Counted from the stretch's first letter, positions 43,286 through 52,314 are shown. The stretch: 64,000 bases of DNA from Microbacterium hydrocarbonoxydans (GCF_904831005.1 NZ_LR882982.1:2914001-2978000); one strand, 5' to 3'. Notes: generated from the sequence alone by a model not told the origin. Numbers and translations are program-made.

Positions 43286-44232
43286 CGCTGGACCCTCCGC
43301 ATCGCCATGAGGTAGAACGCGCAGAACACGAACAGGAACGCGACCACGATGAGTCCGATGGCGCTCGCGATGCCGTAGTTGCCCTGCTGCGTGTAGTTGA
43401 TCATCCAGGTCGTGATGATGTGGGTCTGGTTCGCCGGCCCGCCGTTGGTCATCGCGTAGATGATGTCGGGGAAGTTGAAGATCCAGATGATGCGCAACAG
43501 GATCGTCAGCAGCAGCGTCATCGAGATGTACGGGATGATGATCGAGAACAGCTGACGCACCTTGCCTGCGCCGTCGAGGCTGGCGGCCTCGAGCATCTCG
43601 TCAGGCACCGACTGGAGAGCCGCGAGGATCATGATCGCGAAGAAGGTCACGCCGTACCAGATGTTGGCGACGATGACCGCGAACATCGCGAGCTTCGGAT
43701 CCGCCAGCCAGGGCAGCGGGGCGTCGATCAGGCCGGCCTTCATGAGCAGGTCGTTCACGACGCCGAACTCGGCGTTGAACATCCAGCGGAACAGCATCCC
43801 GATCAGGAAGCCCGAGACGGCCCACGGGAAGAACACGAGCGCCTGGTAGAGCCCGCGGAAGCGGAAGCGCTTGCGCAGAGCGAGCGCGATCAGGAAGCCG
43901 ATCACGAGCTGCGGCACGAGCGAGCCGACGACCCACAGGACGGAGTTCCAGGCGACGATCGGGAAGGCCGGGTCCTGGAAGACGGTGACGAAGTTGTCGA
44001 AACCCACCCACGGGGTGGAGGTGAGATCCCACAGGTTCCAGTCGTGGAAGGCCATGCGTGCGCCCTGCAGCATCGGCCAGTAGGTGAACCAGCACACGAA
44101 CACGATCGCCGGGGCCATGAAGGCCAGCAGCGTCAGCGCGTGGCGGCCACGGAAGGGGCGGCGCCGGCGGGATGCCGGGGAGGCCCCGACGGCGGTGCCG
44201 ACGGAGCCCCCTTCGAGAGTGGTCCGGGTCAC
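43282..44232 (-). CDS. sugar ABC transporter permease, MalF type (system 1)
   Basis: 316 residues with six helices. EEAASL-DGA in MLEAASLDGAGKVRQLFSIIIPYIS is the EAA loop. The N-terminal helix follows a basic segment RRRRPFRGRH. It is three bases after the binding-protein stop and overlaps the MalG permease, confirming one operon. Confidence 0.94.
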   Translation of the reverse strand: MTRTTLEGGSVGTAVGASPASRRRRPFRGRHALTLLAFMAPAIVFVCWFTYWPMLQGARMAFHDWNLWDLTSTPWVGFDNFVTVFQDPAFPIVAWNSVLWVVGSLVPQLVIGFLIALALRKRFRFRGLYQALVFFPWAVSGFLIGMLFRWMFNAEFGVVNDLLMKAGLIDAPLPWLADPKLAMFAVIVANIWYGVTFFAIMILAALQSVPDEMLEAASLDGAGKVRQLFSIIIPYISMTLLLTILLRIIWIFNFPDIIYAMTNGGPANQTHIITTWMINYTQQGNYGIASAIGLIVVAFLFVFCAFYLMAMRRVQR

Positions 44233-44235
44233 GGA

Positions 44236-45549
44236 TCAGCCCATTTCCGCAGCGTACTTCTCGGTCCAGAAGGTGTCCCACGACTCGAGCAGCTCGGTGG
44301 TCGACATGTTGCCGAGCAGCACGTTCTGCACGTCCTGGTCGGACTTCTGGATCCACTCCGTCCACCAACTGACACCCCGCGGCTGCTGCACGTTGACGTA
44401 CGTCTCGGGGTCCTCGGTCATCGTGACGTAGCTGGTCCACGGGCCCGAGGAGTAGAACTCGTCATCCGCGGCCTCCGTGATGATCGGCACGAGGCTGTTG
44501 GCCTGCGCGAACTCGGTGGCCGGCTCGGCCGACGAGAGGAACTCGACGAGCTTGACCGCGGCATCCTGGTGCTCGCTGTTCTCTGCGACGCCCCAGCCCG
44601 CGACAGCCAGCGGCTGCGCGGCCTTGCCCGACGGGCCGACGAGCAGCGGGGCGGTGTCCCACTGATCCTCGGTCAGGGAGGAGTCCTGCACGGTCGCGAT
44701 GACCTCGGGGTCCTGCAGCAGGAACGCCGTGGTGCCGTTGGTGAAACCAGCGACCATCTCGGGGTAGCCCCACGACACGGCGGACGGCGGGGACGCCTCT
44801 GTGAAGAGGTCGAAGTAGTCGTCGACGGCTTCCTGCGCCTCGGGAGCGGCGAAGATCGTCGAGCCGTCCTCCATCAGGAAGGCGTCGTCGACGTCGAGGC
44901 CGTCGATCGTGTAGGCCTCGATCGCCGCGACCACATTGCTGTTCGCGTTCTGGCCGCCGCGGAACGCGTAGCCGTAGATGTTCTTCGCAGGGTCTTGGAT
45001 GGCGCCGGCCTGCTCGAGCAGATCCTTCCAGCTGTGCGGCGGGCCGTCGAAGCCCGCCTCTTCGACGAGGTCGGTGCGGTAGAACAGCGAGAGGCCGTAG
45101 AAGCCGTACGGCACGAAGTAGCTCTTGCCGTCTGCGGCCACGGACGCGGACTGCGCGTTGTCGGTGAGGGCATCCCAGCCGTCCCACTTCTCGAGGTCGC
45201 CCGAGATGTCGTGCAGCCAGCCGTTGTTCGCGAACGGGCCGACCGTGATGTCGCGGACCTCGAGCACGTCGACGCCCTTGCCCGACTGCAGCATCTGCTG
45301 GATCTTCGCGTCGGCCTGCTCGGTGGGCGGCGAGACGAGCTTGACCTTGATGTCGGGGTTCTCCTTCTCGAAGTCGTCGAGGAGTCCGCGCAGCAGGTCG
45401 GTGCGCGCCGGATTGGTCAGGCTCTCGACCATCTGCAGCGTGACGGTGCCGTCGGCGGACTCGCCGCCGCCTGCGGAACAGCCGGTGAGCGCGAGTGCGG
45501 CGACGGTGCCGATTCCCGCGGCGGTCGTCAAGATTCTGTTGTTCTTCAC
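44236..45549 (-). CDS. sugar-binding lipoprotein of ABC system 1
   Basis: 437 residues from GTG 45549 (AGAGG upstream). A lipoprotein signal with basic VKNNR, a hydrophobic core and lipobox LALTGC (Cys24) anchors it to the membrane. The mature part is a CUT1 extracellular solute-binding protein: LLDDFEKENPDIKVKLV, DVLEVRDITVGPFANNGWLHD, YGFYGLSLFYRTDLVEEAG. The sugar is unknown. A C-rich leader of 61 bases separates it from the aminotransferase gene. Confidence 0.94.
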   Translation of the reverse strand: MKNNRILTTAAGIGTVAALALTGCSAGGGESADGTVTLQMVESLTNPARTDLLRGLLDDFEKENPDIKVKLVSPPTEQADAKIQQMLQSGKGVDVLEVRDITVGPFANNGWLHDISGDLEKWDGWDALTDNAQSASVAADGKSYFVPYGFYGLSLFYRTDLVEEAGFDGPPHSWKDLLEQAGAIQDPAKNIYGYAFRGGQNANSNVVAAIEAYTIDGLDVDDAFLMEDGSTIFAAPEAQEAVDDYFDLFTEASPPSAVSWGYPEMVAGFTNGTTAFLLQDPEVIATVQDSSLTEDQWDTAPLLVGPSGKAAQPLAVAGWGVAENSEHQDAAVKLVEFLSSAEPATEFAQANSLVPIITEAADDEFYSSGPWTSYVTMTEDPETYVNVQQPRGVSWWTEWIQKSDQDVQNVLLGNMSTTELLESWDTFWTEKYAAEMG

Positions 45550-45610
45550 GAGGTGCCTCTCAGTTGGTGATGGTGGTGGGTCGGGTGGTGGGCGGAGGGG
45601 GTGGGTCGGG

Positions 45611-46846
45611 TCAGGAGATGATGACGGAATCGGCGGTGCGGATGCCGGCACGGCGGAGGATCTGCGGGATGCAGCGCTCGACGAAGGCCTCGAAGTCGGA
45701 GGCCTCGGTGTAGAGGTGTGCCGACAGGCGGAAGTAGCCGACGCCGCGGAAGCTGGTGAACGCGGTCTCGACGCCGGTCTCGTCGAGCAGGTCCATGCGC
45801 AGAGCGTCGGCCTCTTCTCGGGTCGAGCCGAGTCCGAGCGGCAGGCGCACGAGCCGCATCGAAGGCACGGGGGAGGGCAGTGGCGTCAGGGGGTCTTCGT
45901 CGCCGTAGGGGCGCAGACCCTCGGCGATGATCTCGGCCCCGGCATCCGCCATCTGCGCCATCGCCTGGCGGGCGTCGTGCCACCCGAACTCGGACTCGAT
46001 GAACTCGATCGACGCCGGGGTGGCGAGATAGGTCGTCGCGTCGATCGTGCCCTGGGTGTCGAAGCGCTCGGGGTAGGGCTCGTTCGCCGCCCACGAGTCG
46101 ATGAGCGGCCACAGATCGTCGCGGTCGGGGGCGTTCGTGACGAGCAGGGCGGAACCGCGCGGTGCGCAGGGCCACTTGTGCAGGTTGCCGAACCACCAGT
46201 CGCCGCCGGCGACCGCGGCGGCGTCGGCGACGAGACCGGGAGCATGGGCGCCGTCGACAAGGGTGCGGATGCCCCGTTCCGCTGCGAGCTCGGCGATGCG
46301 GCGGGTCGGCAGCATGCGCGCGGTCGGTGAGGTGATCTGGTCGACCACGATCAGACGGGTGGCCGGAGTGAGCGCGTCGGCGAAGCGCTGCACGACCTCG
46401 TCGTCGGAGGCGAGCAGCGGCAGCTCGACGGCGCGGACGGATGCTCCGAAGCGGCGGGCCAGGCGCTGCGCGCCCATCGTGATCGCGCCGTACCCCTGGT
46501 CTGTGACGAGGATCTCGTCGCCGCGCTCGAGGTGCAGGGCGTTGTAGACGACGGTCGCGGCGGCTGAGGCGTTCGGGACGAAGACGCTGTCTTCGGCATG
46601 GGCGCCGAGGAACGGAGCCGTGCGCTCGCGAGCGTCGCGCACCCGCTCGGCGATGCGGGGGAACCACTCGACCGGGCTGAGGTCGGCGCGCCGCCGCAGC
46701 GCATCCTGCTGCTCGACGACCGCCGTAGGCACTGCGCCGAACGAGCCGTGGTTCAGGTGGATCACGTCGGGATCGAGCGGCCACGCATCACGGGCTCGGA
46801 TGCCGGAGTTCAGCGTGAGCGGTGCGGGGAAGAGTGGTGCGGGCAT
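45611..46846 (-). CDS. class-V aminotransferase-fold PLP enzyme (isopenicillin-N-epimerase-like)
   Basis: 411 residues from ATG 46846; GAGGA before it favours this over 46882. HLNHGSFGAVP at the N-terminus, VFVPNASAAATVV, LVDGAHAPG (Asp198) and PLP lysine Lys224 in GNLHKWPCAPRGSA define the isopenicillin-N-epimerase/CefD-like group of cysteine-desulfurase folds. It is the first gene of the sugar ABC operon, an unusual partner that hints at an amino sugar or amino-acid-derived substrate (inference). Divergent GntR upstream. Confidence 0.9.
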   Translation of the reverse strand: MPAPLFPAPLTLNSGIRARDAWPLDPDVIHLNHGSFGAVPTAVVEQQDALRRRADLSPVEWFPRIAERVRDARERTAPFLGAHAEDSVFVPNASAAATVVYNALHLERGDEILVTDQGYGAITMGAQRLARRFGASVRAVELPLLASDDEVVQRFADALTPATRLIVVDQITSPTARMLPTRRIAELAAERGIRTLVDGAHAPGLVADAAAVAGGDWWFGNLHKWPCAPRGSALLVTNAPDRDDLWPLIDSWAANEPYPERFDTQGTIDATTYLATPASIEFIESEFGWHDARQAMAQMADAGAEIIAEGLRPYGDEDPLTPLPSPVPSMRLVRLPLGLGSTREEADALRMDLLDETGVETAFTSFRGVGYFRLSAHLYTEASDFEAFVERCIPQILRRAGIRTADSVIIS

Positions 46847-46873
46847 CGGTCCTCGTCGGTGCAGTGGGTCGAG

Positions 46874-46884
46874 TTGTTGCACAA
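46874..46884. promoter_or_regulatory. FadR-type GntR operator, site 1
   Basis: TTGTTGCACAA matches the FadR-subfamily consensus TNGTNNNACNA, 28 bases upstream of the aminotransferase start. Confidence 0.65.
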
Positions 46885-46936
46885 CTTTGCCACACAGCTT
46901 CCGAAATGGCTACGAAATAGCGAGTATGAAACATAG

Positions 46937-46947
46937 TTGTCATACGA
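46937..46947. promoter_or_regulatory. FadR-type GntR operator, site 2
   Basis: TTGTCATACGA also fits TNGTNNNACNA and lies within the AT-rich centre of the divergent promoter region, 63 bases from site 1. GTATGA/TCATAC around it adds a dyad (46924-46945). Confidence 0.55.
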
Positions 46948-47010
46948 ATTTGATGCGGGGTCTGCGTCCGACAGACTCTCAGAGGGATCGGCGGTGTCAG
47001 GAGGATGACG

Positions 47011-47700
47011 ATGAGCGCACTGGACACGGCACTGCACGGGCTGCGCACGCTGATCGCGGATGGCGAGCTGCGTCCCGGCGACCGTCTGCCGAGCGAGGGC
47101 GAGCTGTGCGAGACGCTGGGCGTCTCACGCGGATCGCTGCGAGAAGCCATCCGCATGCTGGCGGCCCTCGGCGTGCTCGAGACCCGCCATGGCTCCGGCA
47201 GCTACGTGGGTGAGCTTCGTGCCGCCGACCTGATCGGCAGCCTCTCTCTCACGGTCGGACTCCTGCCCATGGCCGGGGTGCTTGAGCTGACGGAACTTCG
47301 CCGGGTGCTCGAGCCTCATGCCGCCGCGCTCGCCGCAGCCCGCATCGATGCGGCGACGATCGAGACGCTCAGCGGCGTGCTCGACGAGATCGAGGGCAGC
47401 GACGACTTCGAGGCCCACTCGCGGCTCGACCACGACTTTCACATGACGATCTCGCGAGTCGCGGGCAACGACGCCCTCACGAGCCTGATCGACGTGCTGC
47501 GCTCACGCTCGCGGGCCTATCGGATCCCGGATGCCGGAGATGCTGCCGAACTCAAGCTGCATTCGGATGCCGGGCATCGGGCCATCCTCCGCGGACTCGC
47601 GGCGGCGGATCCGGTGGCCGCGTCGGCTGCCGCATCCGCCCATGTCGCCCAGACCGAGTACTGGGTGCGTCGGTATACCGATACCGACGAGTCGGTCTGA
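47011..47700 (+). CDS. FadR/FCD-type GntR transcriptional regulator
   Basis: 229 residues. ATG 47011 is chosen over 47005 because AGGAGG (46999-47004) lies six bases before it and touches the other. Winged helix: LRTLIADGELRPGDRLPSEGELCETLGVSRGSLREAIRMLAALGVLETRHGSGSYV; FCD domain with metal-binding residues in RLDHDFHMTIS and HSDAGHRAIL. It most likely controls the divergent aminotransferase/sugar ABC operon through the two TNGT-N3-ACNA sites. Confidence 0.92.
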   Translation: MSALDTALHGLRTLIADGELRPGDRLPSEGELCETLGVSRGSLREAIRMLAALGVLETRHGSGSYVGELRAADLIGSLSLTVGLLPMAGVLELTELRRVLEPHAAALAAARIDAATIETLSGVLDEIEGSDDFEAHSRLDHDFHMTISRVAGNDALTSLIDVLRSRSRAYRIPDAGDAAELKLHSDAGHRAILRGLAAADPVAASAAASAHVAQTEYWVRRYTDTDESV

Positions 47701-47746
47701 CTCACCGCGCTCGTCTCGCGGTTCCGGTCTCACCGGGCGGTTGAGC

Positions 47747-47807
47747 GTTCCGGTCGCAGTTGGTGCCGTCCAGATCGGTGCTCGGCGGCACGAAGTGCGA
47801 CGGGAGC
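47747..47807. repeat. intergenic palindromic element B
   Basis: Left arm GTTCCGGTCGCAGTTGGTGCCG (first part, from 47747) and right arm CGGCACGAAGTGCGACGGG (from 47786) form a long stem around a ~17-base loop, between the convergent gntR and ACT genes. Sequence family shared with elements A, C and D. Confidence 0.85.
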
Positions 47808-47824
47808 TCTGGTCGATGGGGCAG

Positions 47825-48340
47825 TCAGGCGACCGTGATGTCGACCTGGATCTCGCTCGCGATGCGCTCGAGATCGCGACGCAGCGCGTCGAGGTCGACG
47901 GATGCCGGAACGCGCGCGATCACGGATGCCTCGAACAGACGACCACCCGCCATCGCGGCGTCCCGGGTCTCGGTCGCCAGCTCTTCGATGCTGAGGTCAT
48001 GCGCGTTCAGCACGGAGGACACCTCCCGGACGATGCCCGAGCGATCATTGCCGAGCACCCGGATCTCGAGCATCCGCTCGTCGTCGCCCGGCTGCGCGGC
48101 GGCGCCGGTGAGCACCGCGAGGGTGAGGAGTCCCTGGCCCTGAAGCTCTCGCAGGGCGCTCTGCAGCTCCTCCGAGTGTTCGGCGGCGACGGAGACCTCG
48201 ATCACACCTGCGAAGGTTCCGGCGAGCTCGGCGAGCGAGCTGTTCTCCCAGTTGCCGCCGTGCGCATCGACGACATCGGCGACGGCTGCGACGAGACCGG
48301 GGCGATCGGCACCCGCGACAGTGAGGATGAGAGTAGTCAT
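47825..48340 (-). CDS. two-ACT-domain protein (GcvR-like)
   Basis: 171 residues from ATG 48340. Two ACT domains: TTLILTVAGADRPGLVAAVADVVDAHGGNW and LEIRVLGNDRSGIVREVSSVLNAHDLSIEEL, each with the D-R-P/S-G ligand loop. No catalytic domain, so a small-molecule-binding regulator, as in glycine-cleavage repressor-like proteins. TACGCT six bases before the ATG indicates leaderless transcription. The neighbours do not reveal its target. Confidence 0.88.
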   Translation of the reverse strand: MTTLILTVAGADRPGLVAAVADVVDAHGGNWENSSLAELAGTFAGVIEVSVAAEHSEELQSALRELQGQGLLTLAVLTGAAAQPGDDERMLEIRVLGNDRSGIVREVSSVLNAHDLSIEELATETRDAAMAGGRLFEASVIARVPASVDLDALRRDLERIASEIQVDITVA

Positions 48341-48346
48341 GCGGCC

Positions 48347-48352
48347 AGCGTA
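48347..48352 (-). promoter_or_regulatory. -10 element, leaderless promoter
   Basis: TACGCT, six bases, ATG on the minus strand before the ACT-domain gene. Confidence 0.55.
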
Positions 48353-48401
48353 GCCGTCACGCCCGGAGCACCTGCCGGCGCATCGCCCGACACGGAGCTG
48401 T

Positions 48402-48424
48402 TGTTTTGAATCATTCAAAACAAG
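48402..48424. promoter_or_regulatory. Fur/PerR-like 10-bp-arm palindrome
   Basis: Perfect inverted repeat with arms TTGTTTTGAA and TTCAAAACAA around TCA; the core TTTGAAT-C-ATTCAAA has the 7-1-7 geometry of Fur/PerR boxes. It is strikingly AT-rich for this genome. TACGAT (48427-48432) lies just downstream as a possible -10, so bound protein would block transcription of the genes at 48513-49148. Confidence 0.75.
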
Positions 48425-48443
48425 GTACGATGGAGGGGCGACG

Positions 48444-48473
48444 TGGTGCCGGGGTTGCAGCCCCGGCACCACT
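48444..48473 (+). promoter_or_regulatory. leader hairpin before gene 48513
   Basis: Perfect 12-bp arms GTGGTGCCGGGG and CCCCGGCACCAC with loop TTGCAG, between the Fur-like palindrome/-10 and the start codon. It could be an attenuator or mRNA-stability element. Confidence 0.6.
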
Positions 48474-48512
48474 GTCCGTGAAGCACCACCATCCCTGACA
48501 GAGGAGGCTCGC

Positions 48513-48806
48513 ATGAGTCACGAACACGCCAAAGATAGTCCATCCCGATCACTGCCGATGGATCAGTCGATGGGGCGTGCGGCGCGTGAGCGCATCGTTC
48601 GCGAGGCGCTCGAGCGCATCGACGGAGCGCCGGCGCCGACGGTCGACATGATGCAGGCTGCGATGGGATCCGAGGCGCAGATCCGCCTCGTCCACGACGT
48701 CGTCCGCGCGTATCTCGACGAACACGACCTCGCCGACACCAGGGCATGGGCGAAGGTGCTGCGGGAGCGCACGCAGAAGTCTGACGCGTCAGCGAGTGTG
48801 AGCTGA
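48513..48806 (+). CDS. small hypothetical protein under the Fur-like operator
   Basis: 97 residues. GAGGAGG precedes the ATG. The sequence is largely helical and charged (RAARERIVREALERIDGAPAPTVDMMQAAMGSEAQIRLVHDVVRAYLDEHDL), soluble, without cysteines or a recognised domain. It is the first gene of a two-gene unit with the downstream ORF starting right after its stop. The dedicated AT-rich palindrome suggests metal or oxidative-stress control. Confidence 0.7.
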   Translation: MSHEHAKDSPSRSLPMDQSMGRAARERIVREALERIDGAPAPTVDMMQAAMGSEAQIRLVHDVVRAYLDEHDLADTRAWAKVLRERTQKSDASASVS

Positions 48807-49148
48807 ATGAGCATGGCGTCGATCGCACGTCTCCCGGTCTCCATGCTTGGCGGAGGGGGCAGGGTGCAGCGCCTCGCCCAATCGGAACTGCTCGCCATGC
48901 CTCCCCGCATCACACACCCTTCGAGTGTCGTCGGACGCATCGAATCGAGCGGTCTCGGTCGTCCGAGCTACGTCATGATCGAGTGCGCGGGCGACCGGAT
49001 TCCGGACGCGCTCGTTCTCGAGTACGGCGGTGAGGATGCCGAGCGGAAGACATCGGCGCGGGTGTGGATCCGCGCGAGCGTCAGTGGAAGCATCCCGTCG
49101 TACGTCGTGAGCAGCGACAGCTCTTCGGGCGGCTACGTCACCGCGTGA
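48807..49148 (+). CDS. small hypothetical protein
   Basis: 113 residues; ATG directly follows the stop of the previous gene, without a clear ribosome site, suggesting coupled translation. Third codon positions are GC-biased like real genes. SYVMIECAGDRIPDALVLEYGG and ARVWIRASVSGSIPSYVV look like beta strands. No family recognised. It converges on the Cds1-like gene. Confidence 0.55.
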   Translation: MSMASIARLPVSMLGGGGRVQRLAQSELLAMPPRITHPSSVVGRIESSGLGRPSYVMIECAGDRIPDALVLEYGGEDAERKTSARVWIRASVSGSIPSYVVSSDSSSGGYVTA

Positions 49149-49158
49149 GGGCAGGTCA

Positions 49159-50214
49159 TCAGACCCAGTCGCCTGTCTCGAGGAAGTGATCGAGCCGAGC
49201 GCGGTGCGGGGCGAGATCCCAGCCCTGTGCCGCGACCCACTCGTCGGCGAAGTACGTGCCGGCGTAGCGGATGCCGCTGTCGCAGATGAGCGTGACGATG
49301 CTGCCGGTCTCGCCGCCGGCGCGCATGCGGGCGATCAGCTGGAAGGCTCCGTACAGGTTGGTGCCGGTCGAACCGCCGGCCCAGTGCAGGGTGCGCTCGC
49401 GCAGCATCCGGATCGCGGCGATCGAGCCGGCATCCGGCACCCGGATCATCTCGTCGATCACGCTCGGCACGAATGACGCTTCGACCCGCGGCCGGCCGAT
49501 GCCCTCGATGCGGCTCGGGCGGCCGACGGGCGGGTCGACCGTGCCGGCCCATCCGTCGTAGAAGGCCGAGCCCTCGGGGTCGACGACCGCGATCTGGGTC
49601 TCATGCCGCCGGTACTTCACGTAACGGCCGAAAGTCGCGCTGGTTCCGCCGGTGCCCGCCCCCACCACGATCCAGCGCGGGACGGGATGCCGCTCCTGCG
49701 ACAGCTGGCTGAACACGCTCTCGGCGATGTTGTTGTTGCCGCGCCAGTCGGTCGCGCGCTCGGCATAGGTGAACTGGTCGAGGTAGTGGCCGTGGCACTC
49801 GGAGGCCAGGCGCTGCGCCTCGGGAGACATGTCTTCGGCGCGATCGACGAAGTGGCAGCGTCCGCCGTAGAACTCGATGAGGTCGATCTTCTCCTGGCTC
49901 GTCGACCGAGGCACGACGGTCACGAACGGCAGGCCGAGCATCCGGGCGAAGTACGCCTCGGAGACGGCCGTCGACCCGCTCGACGATTCGACGAGAGTCG
50001 ACTGCTCGGTGATGCGGCCGTTCACGAGCCCGTACAGGATCAGCGAACGAGCCAGCCGATGCTTGAGCGACCCGGTGGGGTGCACGGACTCGTCTTTGAG
50101 GTAGAGATCGATGCCCCACTCGGGCGGCAGCGGAAAGAGATGAAGGTGCGTGTCGGCGCTGCGGTTGGCATCGGCTTCCAGCAGGGCGATCGCGGTGCTG
50201 GTCCAGTCGCTCAT
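49159..50214 (-). CDS. PLP-dependent cysteine desulfhydrase / cysteine-synthase fold (Cds1-like)
   Basis: 351 residues. Fold-type II PLP enzyme: Lys51 in [26 protein letters not shown] substrate loop, [16 protein letters not shown] phosphate-binding glycines. Length and sequence resemble mycobacterial Cds1, which converts cysteine to H2S, pyruvate and ammonia in redox defence, and differ from CysK. Substrate assignment is by family resemblance. TACGCT six bases before the ATG suggests a leaderless transcript. Confidence 0.87.
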   Translation of the reverse strand: MSDWTSTAIALLEADANRSADTHLHLFPLPPEWGIDLYLKDESVHPTGSLKHRLARSLILYGLVNGRITEQSTLVESSSGSTAVSEAYFARMLGLPFVTVVPRSTSQEKIDLIEFYGGRCHFVDRAEDMSPEAQRLASECHGHYLDQFTYAERATDWRGNNNIAESVFSQLSQERHPVPRWIVVGAGTGGTSATFGRYVKYRRHETQIAVVDPEGSAFYDGWAGTVDPPVGRPSRIEGIGRPRVEASFVPSVIDEMIRVPDAGSIAAIRMLRERTLHWAGGSTGTNLYGAFQLIARMRAGGETGSIVTLICDSGIRYAGTYFADEWVAAQGWDLAPHRARLDHFLETGDWV

Positions 50215-50220
50215 GCTTCG

Positions 50221-50226
50221 AGCGTA
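50221..50226 (-). promoter_or_regulatory. -10 element, leaderless promoter
   Basis: TACGCT, six bases (GCTTCG read on + strand), then the ATG of the Cds1-like gene on the minus strand. Confidence 0.55.
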
Positions 50227-50234
50227 ACGCGCCG

Positions 50235-51152
50235 CTACTTGGCGGTGTATCCGCCCTCACCCGTCTCGCCGTCGTAGGTGAATACCTTGTCTTCGAGGGT
50301 GATCTCTATGTCGTCGCCGAGTGGCTGCTGGGCGAGCAGGCGCTCTTCGAGCATCGTCATCCGCTGCTCGTACTCGTCGGCGGTGGCGGCATCGACGCCC
50401 CAGATGGTCGCGACCTTCATGTCGGTGAGGAAATAGAGGAATGCGCTGACCGCTGTGCGATTGAACTCGGAGTCGGGGATGCTCTGCCACAGTTCGCCGG
50501 AATCGCGGAGCCGCTTGTACTCGTCGATTTTCTGCTCGAGCCGGTCGGCGATGGCCGCCCCGGCCTCGGGATCGGCGGGGTCGCCGGACGGCTCGGACGG
50601 CTGCTCGGACTGCTGGCCCTCGGGCGTGACGGAGCTCGGGCTCGGAACCGCCACCGGCGGAGGATCCGAGCCCAGAATCAATCCGACCACGACGGCGACG
50701 GCCACCACCCCGAGCACGACCATGCCGCCGACGACGCCGAGGATCACGGGCAGCCGACGGCCGCTGGACCTTGCGGACGGCGGCGCTGAGGACGCGAGCG
50801 GATAGGACGCTGCGCCGTATGCACCCGGCTGCTGGCCTCCCGGCTGCGGGTATCCGGGCTGCGGGTAAGCGGAGGGCGGGTATGCGGAGGGCGGGTAAGC
50901 GGGCGGTGGGGTCCCGGGCTGCGAACTCCCGGGCTGCGGGCTCGCGTAGGGCGGCAGCGCAGTGGGGTGGCCGCCCGGCGACGGCGGAGGCTGCCACGGC
51001 GGCGGTGGCCCAGCCGGTGAGCTCAACGACGGAGCGAGCGGGACGGCCGTCGACGACTCGGTGACAGATGCCGAGGCAGGAGCCAGCGGCACGACGGGCT
51101 CGGGGGGAATGACGTGTTCGGGCTGCCCTGCAGCATCCTGCTCGTTCGTCAT
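50235..51152 (-). CDS. proline-rich single-pass membrane protein
   Basis: 305 residues. Residues ~30-120 are a Pro/Gly/Tyr-rich cytosolic tract with repeats of YPPSAYP and QPGYPQPGG; ~130-160 one membrane helix ([28 protein letters not shown]); then a Ser/Pro/Glu linker and a ~110-residue extracytoplasmic domain with helical [17 protein letters not shown]. The layout is common for actinobacterial DUF4190-like or secretion-associated proteins, but no domain was recognised outside the membrane. GGGGGGAGAG precedes the ATG. Confidence 0.78.
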   Translation of the reverse strand: MTNEQDAAGQPEHVIPPEPVVPLAPASASVTESSTAVPLAPSLSSPAGPPPPWQPPPSPGGHPTALPPYASPQPGSSQPGTPPPAYPPSAYPPSAYPQPGYPQPGGQQPGAYGAASYPLASSAPPSARSSGRRLPVILGVVGGMVVLGVVAVAVVVGLILGSDPPPVAVPSPSSVTPEGQQSEQPSEPSGDPADPEAGAAIADRLEQKIDEYKRLRDSGELWQSIPDSEFNRTAVSAFLYFLTDMKVATIWGVDAATADEYEQRMTMLEERLLAQQPLGDDIEITLEDKVFTYDGETGEGGYTAK

Positions 51153-51236
51153 CGACGCTCTCCCCCCGGTGCGTGACGCCGCGTGCGCCCTCGAGAAAGG
51201 TTAGTAGGCCGCACCGACATCCGCGGGCCGCATCCT

Positions 51237-51297
51237 GTTCCGGTCGCAGTTCGTGCCGCGCGATCTCGTGCGCAACGGCACGAACTGCGACGGGAGC
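51237..51297. repeat. intergenic palindromic element C (best copy)
   Basis: Left arm GTTCCGGTCGCAGTTCGTGC plus CG (51237-51258) and right arm CGGCACGAACTGCGACGGGA plus GC (51276-51297) pair over ~21 bases with one or two mismatches around a 17-base loop. It lies between two minus-strand genes. Confidence 0.88.
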
Positions 51298-51345
51298 GCG
51301 CCGGGTGAGCTCCGGGCGTGCTCCGGGTGAGCTCCGGGCGCGCGT

Positions 51346-52314
51346 TCAGGCGCCGAGTGCGCGGCGAACGCGGGCGACCAACTCGGCGGGTCTCGCGAAG
51401 AGGGTCGCGGACACCTCGATGACGGTCCACCCGGCATCGCGCAGGGCAGCCAATCGCTCGACATCTTCGGCATATCGGTCGCTGTGCAGAAGACTCTGAT
51501 ACTCGATCGCGATCCTCTCGGCGGGGTACGCGAGGTCGACGCAGGCGATGAACCTGCCGGCGGAGTCGTAGACGTCGTGATTCAGGCGCGGTTCCGGCAA
51601 GCCCGCGATGACGAGGTGGCAGCGGACCTTGGACTCACGGGGCGACCACGAGTCCTCGCGGATCAGCTCGAACGCGTCGCGAAGGCGCTGGATGCCGGTT
51701 CGACGCCCTGCGGACATCATGGCCCGCAGCTCGGCTCGCGTCGTGAGCGGGCGGCGTCCGGCATGTGGTCTCCCGGGGCCGTCGCGCCAGACCCGACACA
51801 GGTGATCGCCGAGCGCGACGAGGTCGAGCACCTCCCAGGCGCCGAGCTGCGCCCATGCGGTGGCCGGAGTCGCGACCCTCACGCCGCCCCGGCCCGTGAA
51901 CGTTCTGCTCGCCGGATGCGCTCGGTGCGCCGCGACTCCGCCCGCGCGGACCAGAGCGCCCGTGCCCACTGTGCTCACGTGGACGTCGAGCGTCATGCCG
52001 TCGACCGCACGGCCGCGGTGCGTGGCGAGCGGCAGGGGCGCTCCCATCAATGCCACTGCGGACTCGTGGCTGAAGAACTGGTTCGCGCCGAGCCGCGGAG
52101 TGTAGAGCGTGGCGCGGATTCGGCGCGCCTTCGCCTGCCGCTCGTAGACGTCGTCGTCAGTGAGAGGTGCGAGGGGCTCGGCGTTGCGGACGCCGCGAAA
52201 AGGCGTGTCGAGGTCGGAGCGCCGGAGTCTTCCGCGCGTGACGCCGGCGGTCGCGGCATCCTGCACCGAGAACCTCGGTCCGAGTCCTTCGGGTAGCGGT
52301 CGTGGTCGTCCCAT
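51346..52314 (-). CDS. DUF559/Vsr-like endonuclease-fold protein with AbiEi-like N-terminus
   Basis: 322 residues. The N-terminal half (VQDAATAGVTRGRLRRSDLDTPFRGVR, LGANQFFSHESAVALMGAPLP) resembles the winged-helix part of actinobacterial AbiEi-like proteins. The C-terminal part (SWSPRESKVRCHLVIAGLPEPRLNHDV, ACVDLAYPAERIAIEYQ, DVERLAALRDAGWTVIEVSA) follows the PD-(D/E)xK order E...D...ExQ, with Gln where Lys is usual. Such solo proteins are numerous in Microbacteriaceae and of unknown role; no toxin gene is adjacent. Confidence 0.75.
   Translation of the reverse strand: MGRPRPLPEGLGPRFSVQDAATAGVTRGRLRRSDLDTPFRGVRNAEPLAPLTDDDVYERQAKARRIRATLYTPRLGANQFFSHESAVALMGAPLPLATHRGRAVDGMTLDVHVSTVGTGALVRAGGVAAHRAHPASRTFTGRGGVRVATPATAWAQLGAWEVLDLVALGDHLCRVWRDGPGRPHAGRRPLTTRAELRAMMSAGRRTGIQRLRDAFELIREDSWSPRESKVRCHLVIAGLPEPRLNHDVYDSAGRFIACVDLAYPAERIAIEYQSLLHSDRYAEDVERLAALRDAGWTVIEVSATLFARPAELVARVRRALGA

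Noticed and set aside
51346..52314. AbiE toxin-antitoxin system
   Set aside because: No AbiEii nucleotidyltransferase gene is adjacent; the C-terminal end is a DUF559-like nuclease domain.
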